From contig JADJVS010000014.1 of assembly GCA_016710465.1 (NCBI GenBank), positions 682,001 through 746,000 of the forward strand: a stretch of 64,000 bases of DNA, in the 5' to 3' direction. Position 1 is the first letter of the stretch, and each line of letters opens with the position of its first letter. The position numbers and the translations under genes were made by a program. This document shows positions 38,240-47,276 of this stretch, one piece after another. The notes below the pieces were generated by a model. The model had not been told where the DNA came from. It saw nothing but the letters and a program-made list of their open reading frames with translations, and did no database searches. This DNA comes from Sulfuritalea sp. GTDB taxonomy: Bacteria > Pseudomonadota > Gammaproteobacteria > Burkholderiales > Rhodocyclaceae.

Positions 38240-39493
38240 ATGGCACACGTTGATTTTGAGCTCGCCCCGAAGTTTGCCAACACGCCGCTTGGCATCGAAG
38301 CGGAGGAGTTGCTTGACAAATGCATTGACTGCGGCCAGTGCATGGTCAAGTGTCCGACTTTCCGCCTGCTCAACGAAGACGAGGAAAGTCCGCGCGGTCG
38401 CATCCAGTTGATGCGCAAGATGTACGCCACCGGCGAAGTGGATCACGGGCTTCAGCAACGCCTCGACCACTGCCTGACCTGCCGCTCCTGCGAAGCCATG
38501 TGTCCGGAACACGTGCCCTTCGGCCACCTGCTCGACATCACCAGGTCGCACATCGAGAAGGAGCTGCCGCGCACCTGGCGCATGCGGGCGCTGCGCCTCG
38601 GCATGCGTCTGCTGATTCCCCATCGCCGCCGCTTTGCCCTGGCACTGCGCCTCGGCCGCCTGTTCCGCAATTTCCTGTCGCCCGGCTTGCGCGCCAAGGT
38701 GGAACTGCCGATCGCGCCGCCGGGGCCCTGGCCCGACAAGCCGCGCAAACGCCGCATGCTGGTGTGGACGGGCTGTGTCCAGCCTGCGATGGGGCCGTCG
38801 ATCAACCCCGCCGCCGCGCGCGTACTCGATCGCTTCGGCATCCGCCTGGAGACCGGCGACGAAGGCTGCTGCGGCGCACTGAGCCTGCACATGGCCGCGC
38901 CTGAGGAATCGCTGGACCACATGCGGCGCAACATCGACGCGCTGTGGCCGCAGGTCGAAGCCGGCATCGAGGCCATCGTCCTCACGGCAAGCGGCTGCGG
39001 CGCCCACATGCGCGACTACGGCAAGCTGCTGGCCGACGACCCGCGCTACGCGGCCAGGGCGCAGCGCATCACCGAGCTGGTGCGCGACATTTCCGAAGTG
39101 GTCGCCGCCGAGTGGCGCGAGGACCTGTTGCCGATTCCGCCGCGCGCCGGCAACCCGCCGCGCATCGCCTGGCAGTCGCCCTGCAGCCTGCAACACGGGC
39201 AGGGCATCACCGGCGTGGTGGAGAAGATCCTCAAGCGCGCCGGATTCAAGCTGGCCCTGGTCGACTACCCCTTCCTCTGCTGCGGCTCGGCCGGCAGCTT
39301 CTCGGTGCTCGAACCGGAACTGGCCGCCGGCCTGCGCGAGGCCAAGCTGAAGACCCTGGTCGGCACCCGCGCCACCCTGATCGCCACCGCCAACATCGGC
39401 TGCCAGCACCACCTCGCGATGACCTCGCCGGTGCCGGTGCGGCATTGGATCGAGCTGCTCGACGAGGTGTTTGCCGAGGCCTGGCCGCACTAG
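38240..39493 (+). CDS. glcF: GlcF-like iron-sulfur oxidoreductase subunit
   Basis: A 417-residue protein with two [4Fe-4S] motifs (CIDCGQCMVKCP and CLTCRSCEAMCP) and two CCG-type cysteine-rich domains (GDEGCCGAL and FLCCGSAGS), the layout of glycolate oxidase subunit GlcF and related 2-hydroxyacid dehydrogenases. GGAG precedes the ATG. GlcD and GlcE are not nearby, although GlcF normally works with them, so it must partner with proteins encoded elsewhere. Its place between two lipid A acyltransferase genes is odd. Confidence 0.87.
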   Translation: MAHVDFELAPKFANTPLGIEAEELLDKCIDCGQCMVKCPTFRLLNEDEESPRGRIQLMRKMYATGEVDHGLQQRLDHCLTCRSCEAMCPEHVPFGHLLDITRSHIEKELPRTWRMRALRLGMRLLIPHRRRFALALRLGRLFRNFLSPGLRAKVELPIAPPGPWPDKPRKRRMLVWTGCVQPAMGPSINPAAARVLDRFGIRLETGDEGCCGALSLHMAAPEESLDHMRRNIDALWPQVEAGIEAIVLTASGCGAHMRDYGKLLADDPRYAARAQRITELVRDISEVVAAEWREDLLPIPPRAGNPPRIAWQSPCSLQHGQGITGVVEKILKRAGFKLALVDYPFLCCGSAGSFSVLEPELAAGLREAKLKTLVGTRATLIATANIGCQHHLAMTSPVPVRHWIELLDEVFAEAWPH

Positions 39494-39534
39494 GTCATGG
39501 TCGTCGATACAGCGATTGATCGAGCCTGCGGCTC

Positions 39535-39595
39535 GTCATTCCGGCGAATGCCGGAATCCATAGGGCTTCTGGATCCCGGCATTCGCCGGGATGAC
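39535..39595. repeat. REP-like palindromic element, copy 1
   Basis: A 61-bp element in which GTCATTCCGGCGAATGCC... is mirrored by ...GGCATTCGCCGGGATGAC, each arm also being a hairpin. Related elements lie at 46218, 60263 and 61142. It separates glcF from the second acyltransferase gene. Confidence 0.9.
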
Positions 39596-39609
39596 AAGCA
39601 CACGCAAAC

Positions 39610-40470
39610 ATGACGCGCCTGATCCTCGCCTTGATGTGGCTGCTGCACTGGCTGCCGTTGCCGCTGCTGGTCTGGGTCGGGCGTGGCCTCGGGCTGCTGC
39701 TGTATGCCGTGGTCGGCGAACGCCGCCGCGTCACGCTGACCAACCTCGGCCTGTGCTTCCCGCAACTCTCCGCCGGCCAGAAGTCGGCGCTGGCGAGACG
39801 CCACTTCATGGCCTTCGGCCGCGGCATCGTCGAGCTGGGCCTCTGGTGGTGGGCCTCGCCGGCGCGCATCCGCCGCCTGGTGCGCCTCGAGGGTGGCGAA
39901 CGCCTGGCGGAATACAAGGGCAAGCCGGTGATCCTGCTGGTGCCGCATTTCGTCGGCATCGACGCCGGCTGGATCCGCATGGCGCTGGAGCAGGGCCTGG
40001 TGGCGATCTACACGCGGCAGAAGAACCGCGTCTTCGAGGCGGCGATGAACGGCGGCCGCCTGCGCTTCGGCAACTGCGAACTGGCCTCGCGCCAGGAGGG
40101 CACGCGCAAGGCGCTGAAGGCGATGAAGGCCGGGCGCTTCTTCCACTATTCGCCGGACATGGATTACGGCCCCAGGGAATCGGTCTTCGTCCCCTTCTTC
40201 GGCGTGCAAACCGCCACCATCACCGGCCTGTCGCGGCTGGCGAAGCTCACCGGCGCCACCGTGATCCCGGTTATCACGCGCATGGAAGCCAACGCGTATG
40301 TCGCGCGTGTCGGCGAGCCCTGGACGGCCTACCCGGGCGATGACGACGTCGCCGACGCGCGGCGCCTGAATGCCTTCATCGAAGCGGAGGTGGAACGCTC
40401 GCCCGAGCAGTACTACTGGCTGCACAAGCGCTTCAAGACGCGCCCGGCGGGCGAAGCGCGCTTCTACTGA
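39610..40470 (+). CDS. LpxL/HtrB-type acyltransferase, second copy
   Basis: A 286-residue acyltransferase of the lipid A secondary acyl-chain family with an N-terminal membrane anchor (about 5-33). The catalytic box is HFVGID in LLVPHFVGIDAGW, followed by FFHYSPDMDYGP, the second conserved block. It is distinct from the copy at 37378; the two could add different chains (LpxL and LpxM roles). RPAGEARFY at the C-terminus resembles the family's end. Confidence 0.9.
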   Translation: MTRLILALMWLLHWLPLPLLVWVGRGLGLLLYAVVGERRRVTLTNLGLCFPQLSAGQKSALARRHFMAFGRGIVELGLWWWASPARIRRLVRLEGGERLAEYKGKPVILLVPHFVGIDAGWIRMALEQGLVAIYTRQKNRVFEAAMNGGRLRFGNCELASRQEGTRKALKAMKAGRFFHYSPDMDYGPRESVFVPFFGVQTATITGLSRLAKLTGATVIPVITRMEANAYVARVGEPWTAYPGDDDVADARRLNAFIEAEVERSPEQYYWLHKRFKTRPAGEARFY

Positions 40471-40507
40471 CGGCCCCGCGAGGGCCATCCGCTTCGACAT
40501 CCGCCCA

Positions 40508-40556
40508 AACCTTTCGACCAGAAAGGTTGTGTCGATTATTGGCACGTTGCGTGCCA
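40508..40556 (+). promoter_or_regulatory. Two perfect palindromes upstream of the GMC/TRAP genes
   Basis: AACCTTTC-GACCA-GAAAGGTT (40508-40528) and TGGCACG-TTG-CGTGCCA (40540-40556) lie in the 237-bp gap before the GMC dehydrogenase gene. Both are perfect inverted repeats and could be operators, for example of the IclR regulator at 46351. Nothing else is seen in this gap. Confidence 0.5.
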
Positions 40557-40707
40557 TTTCGTTTCACTTGTCCCCCCGCCAGCCGATTCTTCTTGCCACG
40601 ACAGTTCAAACCTCGTGATAGTTCGGCCTCGTGTTTTGAAACATAACGTTCCATATTCGGGGGCTGCGCGGAATGAATGGACGAACCGGCAAGGGGCAAG
40701 GCTGCGG

Positions 40708-42300
40708 ATGACTTTCGCGTTCGACTACATCGTAGTCGGCGCCGGGTCGGCCGGCTGCGTGCTGGCCAACCGGTTGTCGGAGCATCCCGGAACCAGCGTC
40801 CTGCTGCTGGAGGCCGGCGGCGAGGACTGGAATCCCTGGATACACATCCCGGTCGGCTATTTCAAGACCATGCACGACCCGAAGCTGGACTGGTGCTATG
40901 TCACCGAACCCGATCCCGGCATCGCCAACCGCCAGTTGCAGTGGCCGCGCGGCAAGGTGCTGGGCGGATCGAGCTCGCTCAACGGCCTGCTCTACATCCG
41001 CGGCCAGCGCGAAGACTACGACCACTGGGCGGCGCTGGGCAATCCGGGCTGGGGCTATGCCGATGTGCTGCCCTACTTCATGAAGTCCGAAGACCAGCAG
41101 CGCGGGGCCGATGCCTATCACGGCGTGGGCGGCCCGCAGAAGGTGTCCGACCTGCGCCTGAACCGCCCGATCGCCGACCATTTCGTCAAGGCCGCGCGGG
41201 AAATCGGCATCCCCTTCAACGAAGATCCGAATGGCGCCGCGCAGGAAGGCGTCAGTTATTTCCAGCAGACCGCGCACAAGGGCTTGCGCTGGAGCACGGC
41301 AAAGGGCTTTCTCAAGCCGGCGCGCCGGCGTCCGAACCTGAAGCTCGAAACCCGCGCCCAGACCACCCGCGTGCTGTTCGACGGCCGGCGAGCGACCGGC
41401 GTCGAATTCGTCCAGGGCGGGCAAACCCGTCAGGCCACCGCGCGGGCCGAGGTGATCCTTGCCGCCGGCGCCATCGGCTCGCCGCAGATCCTGCAATGCT
41501 CCGGCCTGGGCCCGGCGGAGGTGCTGCACGGCGCGGGCGTGCCCGTGTTGGCCGACCTGCCCGGCGTCGGCGCCAACCTGCAGGACCATCTGCAGGTGCG
41601 GCTGGTGTTCAAGACCCGCGAGCGCACCTTGAACGACGAGGTCAATAGCCCGCTCGGCAAGCTTTGGATCGGCATGCAGTACCTGCTCTCGCGCACCGGT
41701 CCGCTGACGCTGGCGGCAAGCCAGGTGGCGATCTTCACGCGCTCCGGCCCCGATGTTGCGCGGCCCGACATCCAGTTCCACATGCAGCCGCTCTCCGCCG
41801 ACAAGCCCGGCGAAGGGGCGCACCGCTTTTCCGCCTTCACCGCGTCCGTCTGCCAGTTGCGCCCCCACAGCCGGGGTCGCATCGCCATCCGCTCGGCGGA
41901 TGCGCGCGAGTACCCGGCGATCCATCCCGGCTACCTGTCCGACGAGCGCGACCATCCCGTGGTGATCGGCGGCATCAAGGTCGCGCGCCGCATCGCCCAG
42001 GCGCCGGCACTGGCGCCGCACATCCTGTCCGAATTCGTTCCCGGCGAGCAGTTCCGCACCGACGCCGAATTGCTGGATGCCGCGCGGCGCCACAGCCAGA
42101 CGATTTATCACCCCGCCGGCACCTGCAAGATGGGAAGCGACCCGCTGGCGGTGGTCGACGCGCGGCTGCGGGTGCGCGGCATGGCCGGCCTGCGCGTGGT
42201 CGATGCGTCCATCATGCCGGAGATCGTCTCCGGCAACACCAATGCGCCGACCATCATGATTGCGGAAAAGGCGGCCGACATGATTCGCGAGGATGCTTGA
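40708..42300 (+). CDS. GMC family FAD-dependent alcohol dehydrogenase
   Basis: A 530-residue choline-dehydrogenase-like flavoprotein. VVGAGSAGCVLANRL binds FAD, GKVLGGSSSLNGLLYIRG is the first GMC signature, and the catalytic histidine lies in YHPAGTCKMG. These enzymes oxidise primary alcohols to aldehydes. The ATG at 40708 opens the FAD-binding fold. It lies 88 bp before a TRAP transporter operon. With xsc 12 kb away, isethionate dehydrogenase (IseJ-type) is a reasonable candidate; other alcohols cannot be excluded. Confidence 0.88.
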   Translation: MTFAFDYIVVGAGSAGCVLANRLSEHPGTSVLLLEAGGEDWNPWIHIPVGYFKTMHDPKLDWCYVTEPDPGIANRQLQWPRGKVLGGSSSLNGLLYIRGQREDYDHWAALGNPGWGYADVLPYFMKSEDQQRGADAYHGVGGPQKVSDLRLNRPIADHFVKAAREIGIPFNEDPNGAAQEGVSYFQQTAHKGLRWSTAKGFLKPARRRPNLKLETRAQTTRVLFDGRRATGVEFVQGGQTRQATARAEVILAAGAIGSPQILQCSGLGPAEVLHGAGVPVLADLPGVGANLQDHLQVRLVFKTRERTLNDEVNSPLGKLWIGMQYLLSRTGPLTLAASQVAIFTRSGPDVARPDIQFHMQPLSADKPGEGAHRFSAFTASVCQLRPHSRGRIAIRSADAREYPAIHPGYLSDERDHPVVIGGIKVARRIAQAPALAPHILSEFVPGEQFRTDAELLDAARRHSQTIYHPAGTCKMGSDPLAVVDARLRVRGMAGLRVVDASIMPEIVSGNTNAPTIMIAEKAADMIREDA

Positions 42301-42388
42301 GATTAGGAGATTGCCCAAGTGGCAAGAATGGAAGTTTGCGGCCCGACGGGTCGGAAACTCCGGTGGTTCACAACTATAGGAGGAGGCA

Positions 42389-43501
42389 ATGATGGCGACT
42401 TTGATGCGGAAACTCATGATGGGGGCCGTCGCGGCCATGCTGGTCACCGCGGGCGGCCTGGCCCAGGCCCAGCAGGTGACGCGGATGAAAATCCAGACCG
42501 CGGTGCCCACCGCGAGCATCTACTACGACCTGATGAAGCGCTTCGGCGACCGCGTGGACAAGATGTCCAACGGCCGCCTGAAGATGGAAATCCTGCCCGA
42601 CGGCGCGGTGGTCAACGCCTTCGAGATCCTCGACGCGGTGGACAAGGGCGTGGTCGACGGCGGCTTCGCCTGGACCCACTACTGGTCGGGCAAGAACAGC
42701 GCGGCGGCCCTGTTCTCCAACCCGGCGGCGGGCGCCGGCACCGGCATGGACCAGCTTTCGCACATGGCCTGGCTGTCGCAGGGCGGCGGCAACGCGCTCT
42801 ACGAGAAGCTCTACGAACAGGGCCTGAAGATGAACATCAAGCCCTTCATGATGCAGCCGATGGGACCGGATCCCTTCGGCTGGTTCAAGGTGCCGATCAA
42901 CTCCATCGCCGACATGAAGAAGATGAAATACCGCTCGCCTCCCGGGCTGACCGGCGAAATCTTCAAGGAAATGGGCATCACCGCGGTGGCCATGCCCGGC
43001 GGCGAGATCGTGCCCGCCGCGCAGCGCGGCGTGATCGATGCCGCCGAGTGGATCGGCCCGGCGGACGACATGATCCTCGGCTTCCACAACGTGTTCAAGC
43101 ATTACTACCTGCAGGGCCTGCACCAGTCCTCCGACGTCGGCGAAGTGCTGTTCAACAAGACCGTCTGGAACAAGCTGCCGGCCGACCTGAAGGCGGTGAT
43201 TGAGGGCGCGGTGATGGCCACCATCACCGAGACCTATGCCTTCAACGTGGATCGCAACGCCAAGGCCTTGGAAAAGCTGCAGAAGGAACACAAGGTCATC
43301 GTGCATGACACGCCCAAGGAGTTCTTCGCCGCCTTCCACAAGGCCACCAACCTGGTGTACGACCGCGAGGCGGCGCGCAACCCACTGTTCAAGGAAGTGC
43401 TGGAATCGCAGCGCGCCTATGCCAAGGTCGTGGTGCCCTACTGGACCAAGATCAACGGCCTGTACTACGGCATCGGCGCCGAAGCGGTGGGCGCCAAGTA
43501 A
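42389..43501 (+). CDS. TRAP transporter substrate-binding protein (DctP family)
   Basis: A 370-residue periplasmic binding protein with a signal peptide (about 1-28, ending AQA). It belongs to the branch of DctP proteins annotated for mannitol/chloroaromatic compounds; MQPMGPDPFGWFK and PAAQRGVIDAAEWIGPADD are typical. GGAGGAGG lies just before two adjacent ATGs. First gene of a dctPQM operon. The ligand is unknown; organic acids or sulfonates are likely. Confidence 0.92.
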   Translation: MMATLMRKLMMGAVAAMLVTAGGLAQAQQVTRMKIQTAVPTASIYYDLMKRFGDRVDKMSNGRLKMEILPDGAVVNAFEILDAVDKGVVDGGFAWTHYWSGKNSAAALFSNPAAGAGTGMDQLSHMAWLSQGGGNALYEKLYEQGLKMNIKPFMMQPMGPDPFGWFKVPINSIADMKKMKYRSPPGLTGEIFKEMGITAVAMPGGEIVPAAQRGVIDAAEWIGPADDMILGFHNVFKHYYLQGLHQSSDVGEVLFNKTVWNKLPADLKAVIEGAVMATITETYAFNVDRNAKALEKLQKEHKVIVHDTPKEFFAAFHKATNLVYDREAARNPLFKEVLESQRAYAKVVVPYWTKINGLYYGIGAEAVGAK

Positions 43502-43579
43502 GATCGCAACAGGCAGGACGGTGCGCGACCGGCGTCGCGCACCGCATCCCTCCCGCCGCAACCGTCGGACACAGGACCC

Positions 43580-44146
43580 ATGACCGGACATCCCTCGAAA
43601 CTGCTGCGGATCGCGCACAAGCTCGATCCGATCGCCATCTGGACCGGCAAGCTCACGGCCTGGCTGATCATCCCCATGGTGCTGTCCCTCGTCTATGAAG
43701 TCGTCGCGCGCTACGTCTTCGACGCGCCGACCTTGTGGGCCTACGACATGACCTTCATGTTGTATGGCTCCTTTTTCATGCTCGGCTCGGCCTACACGCT
43801 GCAGTGCCAAGGCCACATCCGCACCGATTCGCTGTACGCCGGCTGGTCGCCGCGCACCCAGGGCATCGTCGATGCCATCTGCTACGTCGTCATGTTCATG
43901 CCCTTCGCCGCGATCTTCCTGTATTTCGGCTGGGGCTACTTCCTCAAGGCCTTCATGACCAGCGAGCGCTTCGTCAGCAGCCCCTGGATGCCGATCACCT
44001 GGCCCTTCAAGCTGGCGATGCCGCTGACCGGGCTGCTGCTGGCCTTGCAGGGCATTTCCGAATTCTGCAAGAGCCTCGACGCCGCGATCAACGGTCGCTG
44101 GGCGGACGGCATGGGACCCAAAGGCCTCACCAAGGAGCTGACATGA
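43580..44146 (+). CDS. TRAP transporter small membrane subunit (DctQ family)
   Basis: A 188-residue protein with four membrane helices and the family signature RYVFDAPTLWAYDMTFMLYG. It links the binding protein to the large permease. Its TGA overlaps the dctM ATG. Confidence 0.92.
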   Translation: MTGHPSKLLRIAHKLDPIAIWTGKLTAWLIIPMVLSLVYEVVARYVFDAPTLWAYDMTFMLYGSFFMLGSAYTLQCQGHIRTDSLYAGWSPRTQGIVDAICYVVMFMPFAAIFLYFGWGYFLKAFMTSERFVSSPWMPITWPFKLAMPLTGLLLALQGISEFCKSLDAAINGRWADGMGPKGLTKELT

Positions 44147-45450
44147 GCAACGAGGTCTTCGGCCTGCTTGCCCTGGCGGCGCTGTTCGGCATCATTTTCA
44201 TCGGCTTTCCCATCGCCTTCACGCTGGGCGCCGTGGCCCTGGGCACCGGCTTCATCGCCTTCGGCCCGATGGTGTTCGACCTCGCCGTGCTGCAAACCTT
44301 CTCGGTGATGAAGGACACGGTACTGGCCTCGATCCCCTTCTTCCTCTTCATGGGTTTCCTGCTCGAACAGTCGGGGCTGATGGAGCGCATGTTCACCGGC
44401 ATCCAGCAACTGCTGGCCGGCTTGCGCGGCTCGCTTTACCTCGCGGTGCTGATCACGGCGACCATCTTCGCCGCCGCCACCGGCATCGTCGGTTCCGCGG
44501 TCACCCTGCTCGGCGTCATGGCCGGGCCGGCGATGATCAAGAGCGGCTACGACACCAAGATGAGCGCCGGCGCCATCGCCGCCGGCGGCACCCTGGGCAT
44601 CCTGATCCCGCCCTCGGTGATGCTGATCGTCATGGGCCCCGTGGTCGGCATCCCCGCCACCGACCTGTTTGCCGCGGCGGTGATCCCCGGCCTGCTACTG
44701 TCGACCATCTTCACCGTCTGGTGCCTGGTGCGCTGCTGGCTGAATCCGGCGCTGGGCCCCGCGCTGCCGCCGGAAATGCGCGCGACCTCGATGCTGGCCG
44801 TGGTCAAGGACCTGGTGATCGGCGTGGTGCCGGTGATCGTGGTGATCATCGCCACGCTGGGCGTAATCCTGATGGGCATCGCCACGCCGACCGACGCCGG
44901 CGCCGTCGGTTGCGCCGCCGTCTTCATCCTGACGCTGCTGTCGCGGCGCATGACGCTGGCCAAGATCCGCCGCTCGGCCTACCAGACGCTGGAAGTGTCG
45001 AGCATGATCCTGATGCTGGTCACCGCCTCCAACCTGTTCGGTGCGGTGTTCTCGCGCCTGGGCAGCGCCGAGTACCTCGCCAGCCTGCTGACCAGCCTGG
45101 CCCTGCCGCCGACCCTGATGCTGATCGTCATCCTCGGCCTGATCTTCGTCCTCGGCTGGCCGCTGGAATGGGTGCCGATCGTGCTCATCGTGGTGCCCAT
45201 CGTGCTGCCCATCGTGCAGGCGGCGGGCATCGACATGATCTGGTTCTGCACCCTGGTCGCGATGACGCTGCAAACCGCCTGGCTGTCGCCGCCGGTCGCC
45301 CTGTCGGCCTACTTCCTCAAGGGCGTGGTGCCGCAATGGGAACTCAGGGACATCTATGCCGGCATGTCGCAGTTCATGGTCCTGCAGATCGTCGGGGTCG
45401 GGCTGGTGATGGCCTTCCCGCAACTGGCGACCTGGCTGGTGACGCGCTGA
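44143..45450 (+). CDS. TRAP transporter large permease (DctM family)
   Basis: A 435-residue permease with about 12 membrane helices, the translocating subunit. GIPATDLFAAAVIPGL, GGTLGILIPPSVMLIV and ATPTDAGAVG are family hallmarks. Overlap with dctQ (ATGA) shows one operon. Confidence 0.95.
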   Translation: MSNEVFGLLALAALFGIIFIGFPIAFTLGAVALGTGFIAFGPMVFDLAVLQTFSVMKDTVLASIPFFLFMGFLLEQSGLMERMFTGIQQLLAGLRGSLYLAVLITATIFAAATGIVGSAVTLLGVMAGPAMIKSGYDTKMSAGAIAAGGTLGILIPPSVMLIVMGPVVGIPATDLFAAAVIPGLLLSTIFTVWCLVRCWLNPALGPALPPEMRATSMLAVVKDLVIGVVPVIVVIIATLGVILMGIATPTDAGAVGCAAVFILTLLSRRMTLAKIRRSAYQTLEVSSMILMLVTASNLFGAVFSRLGSAEYLASLLTSLALPPTLMLIVILGLIFVLGWPLEWVPIVLIVVPIVLPIVQAAGIDMIWFCTLVAMTLQTAWLSPPVALSAYFLKGVVPQWELRDIYAGMSQFMVLQIVGVGLVMAFPQLATWLVTR

Positions 45451-45486
45451 ACGGCGCCCTGCAAGCTTAGATACGAGGAACCGACC

Positions 45487-46155
45487 ATGCTGGCAAAGGA
45501 CGTGATGACCACCGCGGTGCTCACCGTGACCCCCGAAACGGATGTCGGCGAGATCGCCGGGCTCATGCTCGATTCGCACATCAGCGCGGTCCCGGTGATC
45601 GACGCCGACGGCAGCCTGGTCGGCATCGTCAGCGAAGGCGACCTGATCCATCGCGCCGAATCCGAAACGCGGCGCCGCCCCTCGTGGTGGCTGCGCCTGC
45701 TGGCCACGCCCGAGGAACCGGCCGAGCGTTACCTGCGCGAGTTCGGCCGCCGCGCGCGCGACGTGATGACGAAGAACGTGATTTCGGTCACGCCGGACAC
45801 GCCGCTCACCGAGATCGCCGCCATGCTGGAGAAATACCACATCAAGCGCGTAACGGTGCTGGAGGGCGGCAAGCTGGTCGGCATCGTCAGCCGCGCCAAC
45901 CTGCTGCGTGGCGTCGCCAGTTGGCGCCGGCCGGGTGGCGTCCGCGTCGAGGACTCGGCCCTGCGCGCGCTGCTGCTGGCGGCCCTGAACGAAGCCGAAC
46001 TGCCGATGCACCTGATCAATGTCACCGTCACCAGCGGCGTGGTCGAGATCTGGGGCGTGGTCGATTCGGAAATCCAGATCGACGCCGCACGCGCCGCCGC
46101 CGAGGCCACGGCCGGTGTCGTCCGCCTGGAAAGCCACCTGGTGTGCCGCGCCTGA
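45487..46155 (+). CDS. CBS-pair and BON domain protein
   Basis: A 222-residue protein with two CBS motifs (VMTTAVLTVTPETDVGEIAG and VMTKNVISVTPDTPLTEIAA) and a C-terminal BON-like domain (from about 155). CBS pairs bind adenine nucleotides and act as energy-state sensors; the BON domain may contact membranes or proteins. GAGGA precedes the ATG. It lies 36 bp after dctM and could modulate the transporter. Confidence 0.9.
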   Translation: MLAKDVMTTAVLTVTPETDVGEIAGLMLDSHISAVPVIDADGSLVGIVSEGDLIHRAESETRRRPSWWLRLLATPEEPAERYLREFGRRARDVMTKNVISVTPDTPLTEIAAMLEKYHIKRVTVLEGGKLVGIVSRANLLRGVASWRRPGGVRVEDSALRALLLAALNEAELPMHLINVTVTSGVVEIWGVVDSEIQIDAARAAAEATAGVVRLESHLVCRA

Positions 46156-46217
46156 CAGCCGCAGCCACGGCGCCGGGCGCGCGCGCATTCTGGACTATGC
46201 TGGGCACCAAATATTCC

Positions 46218-46284
46218 GTCACACCGGCGAACGCCGGTGTCCAGTACGATGATTCATCTGGATTCCGGCGTCCGCCGGAATGAC
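46218..46284. repeat. REP-like palindromic element, copy 2
   Basis: GTCACACCGGCGAACGCCGG... mirrored by ...CCGGCGTCCGCCGGAATGAC, 67 bp, of the same type as at 39535. Confidence 0.88.
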
Positions 46285-46350
46285 GAAAGCTGACGTAATC
46301 AGCGCTGCTCCCGGCGCGTCGTGGCGCGGGTCGGCAGTCCCAGGGAATGA

Positions 46351-47214
46351 GTGAAGGAGACGGGAATCAAAAAGACCAAGGCCCAGGCGGGCCAGTACCA
46401 GGCTGCGGCATGGCTCGAGTCCACAACCGAAGAAACGACGGCCGACGAGGAAGCCAGCGAGGACATCCGCCGCCTGCGGCCGCTGACCGTGCTGGAACAC
46501 CTCAGCGAAGCCTCGCAACCGTTGACCCTGGCGCAACTGGCCACCATGATGCGGGTGCCGAAAAGCACCCTGATGCGCCTCTTGCGCGCCATGGAGGCGC
46601 AAGGCTACCTGCTGCACATGCCGGCCGAGCGCGGCTACGTGCCCGGCAATCGCGCCACCACGCTGGCGCTGCGCATGCTGCGCGGCTCCAACATCCGCCG
46701 CGAATGCCGCGCCGTGCTGCGCAACCTGGTGCGCTCGCTGGGCGAAACCTGCAACCTCACCGTGCCCGACGCCGGCCGCGTGCTCTATGTCGAGCGCATC
46801 GACACCACCGCGCCGCTGCGCATGCACCTGCCGCCCGGCACCTGGGTGCCCATGCACTGCACCGCCAGCGGCAAGCTCTTCCTCGCCTCGATGCCCCTGC
46901 TGGAACGGCGCAGCATCCTCGCGCAACTGCAATTGACGCGGCATTCGCCGCGCACCATCACCGACCGCCGCGAACTGGAAGCCGAACTCGAACGCATCGC
47001 CCGCCGCGGCGTCGGCATCGACAACGAGGAATTCGTCCTCGGCATGGTCGCCGTGGCCGTCCCCGTGCGCGGCAAGGACGGCAACCTGGTCGCCGCCGTC
47101 GCCTGCCATGCACCCACCGCTCGCCGCACGCTGGACGAAATGCTGACCAGCGTCCCCGAACTGCGCGCCGCGGCCGACGCGATGGCGCAGATACTGAGTC
47201 CGGCGAAGGAGTAA
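46351..47214 (+). CDS. IclR family transcriptional regulator
   Basis: A 287-residue regulator. The N-terminal winged helix (about 45-100) contains LTLAQLATMMRVPKSTLMRL, followed by the IclR effector domain with YVERIDTTAPLRMHLPPGT and HCTASGKLFLA. A 40-residue charged N-terminal extension precedes it. It begins with GTG. Position after the GMC-TRAP-CBS run suggests it controls them. Two other IclR genes lie at 56665 and 61250. Confidence 0.9.
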   Translation: MKETGIKKTKAQAGQYQAAAWLESTTEETTADEEASEDIRRLRPLTVLEHLSEASQPLTLAQLATMMRVPKSTLMRLLRAMEAQGYLLHMPAERGYVPGNRATTLALRMLRGSNIRRECRAVLRNLVRSLGETCNLTVPDAGRVLYVERIDTTAPLRMHLPPGTWVPMHCTASGKLFLASMPLLERRSILAQLQLTRHSPRTITDRRELEAELERIARRGVGIDNEEFVLGMVAVAVPVRGKDGNLVAAVACHAPTARRTLDEMLTSVPELRAAADAMAQILSPAKE

Positions 47215-47234
47215 GGCCGGCAAGGCCCGGCGGC

Positions 47235-47256
47235 CGCCGTATCGCCGGCGCCGACT
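47235..47256 (+). repeat. 22-bp dispersed repeat, copy 3
   Basis: CGCCGTATCGCC followed by GGCGCCGACT, between the iclR stop and the convergent GNAT stop. Confidence 0.8.
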
Positions 47257-47276
47257 CTTGGCACCTGGCCCAACGC

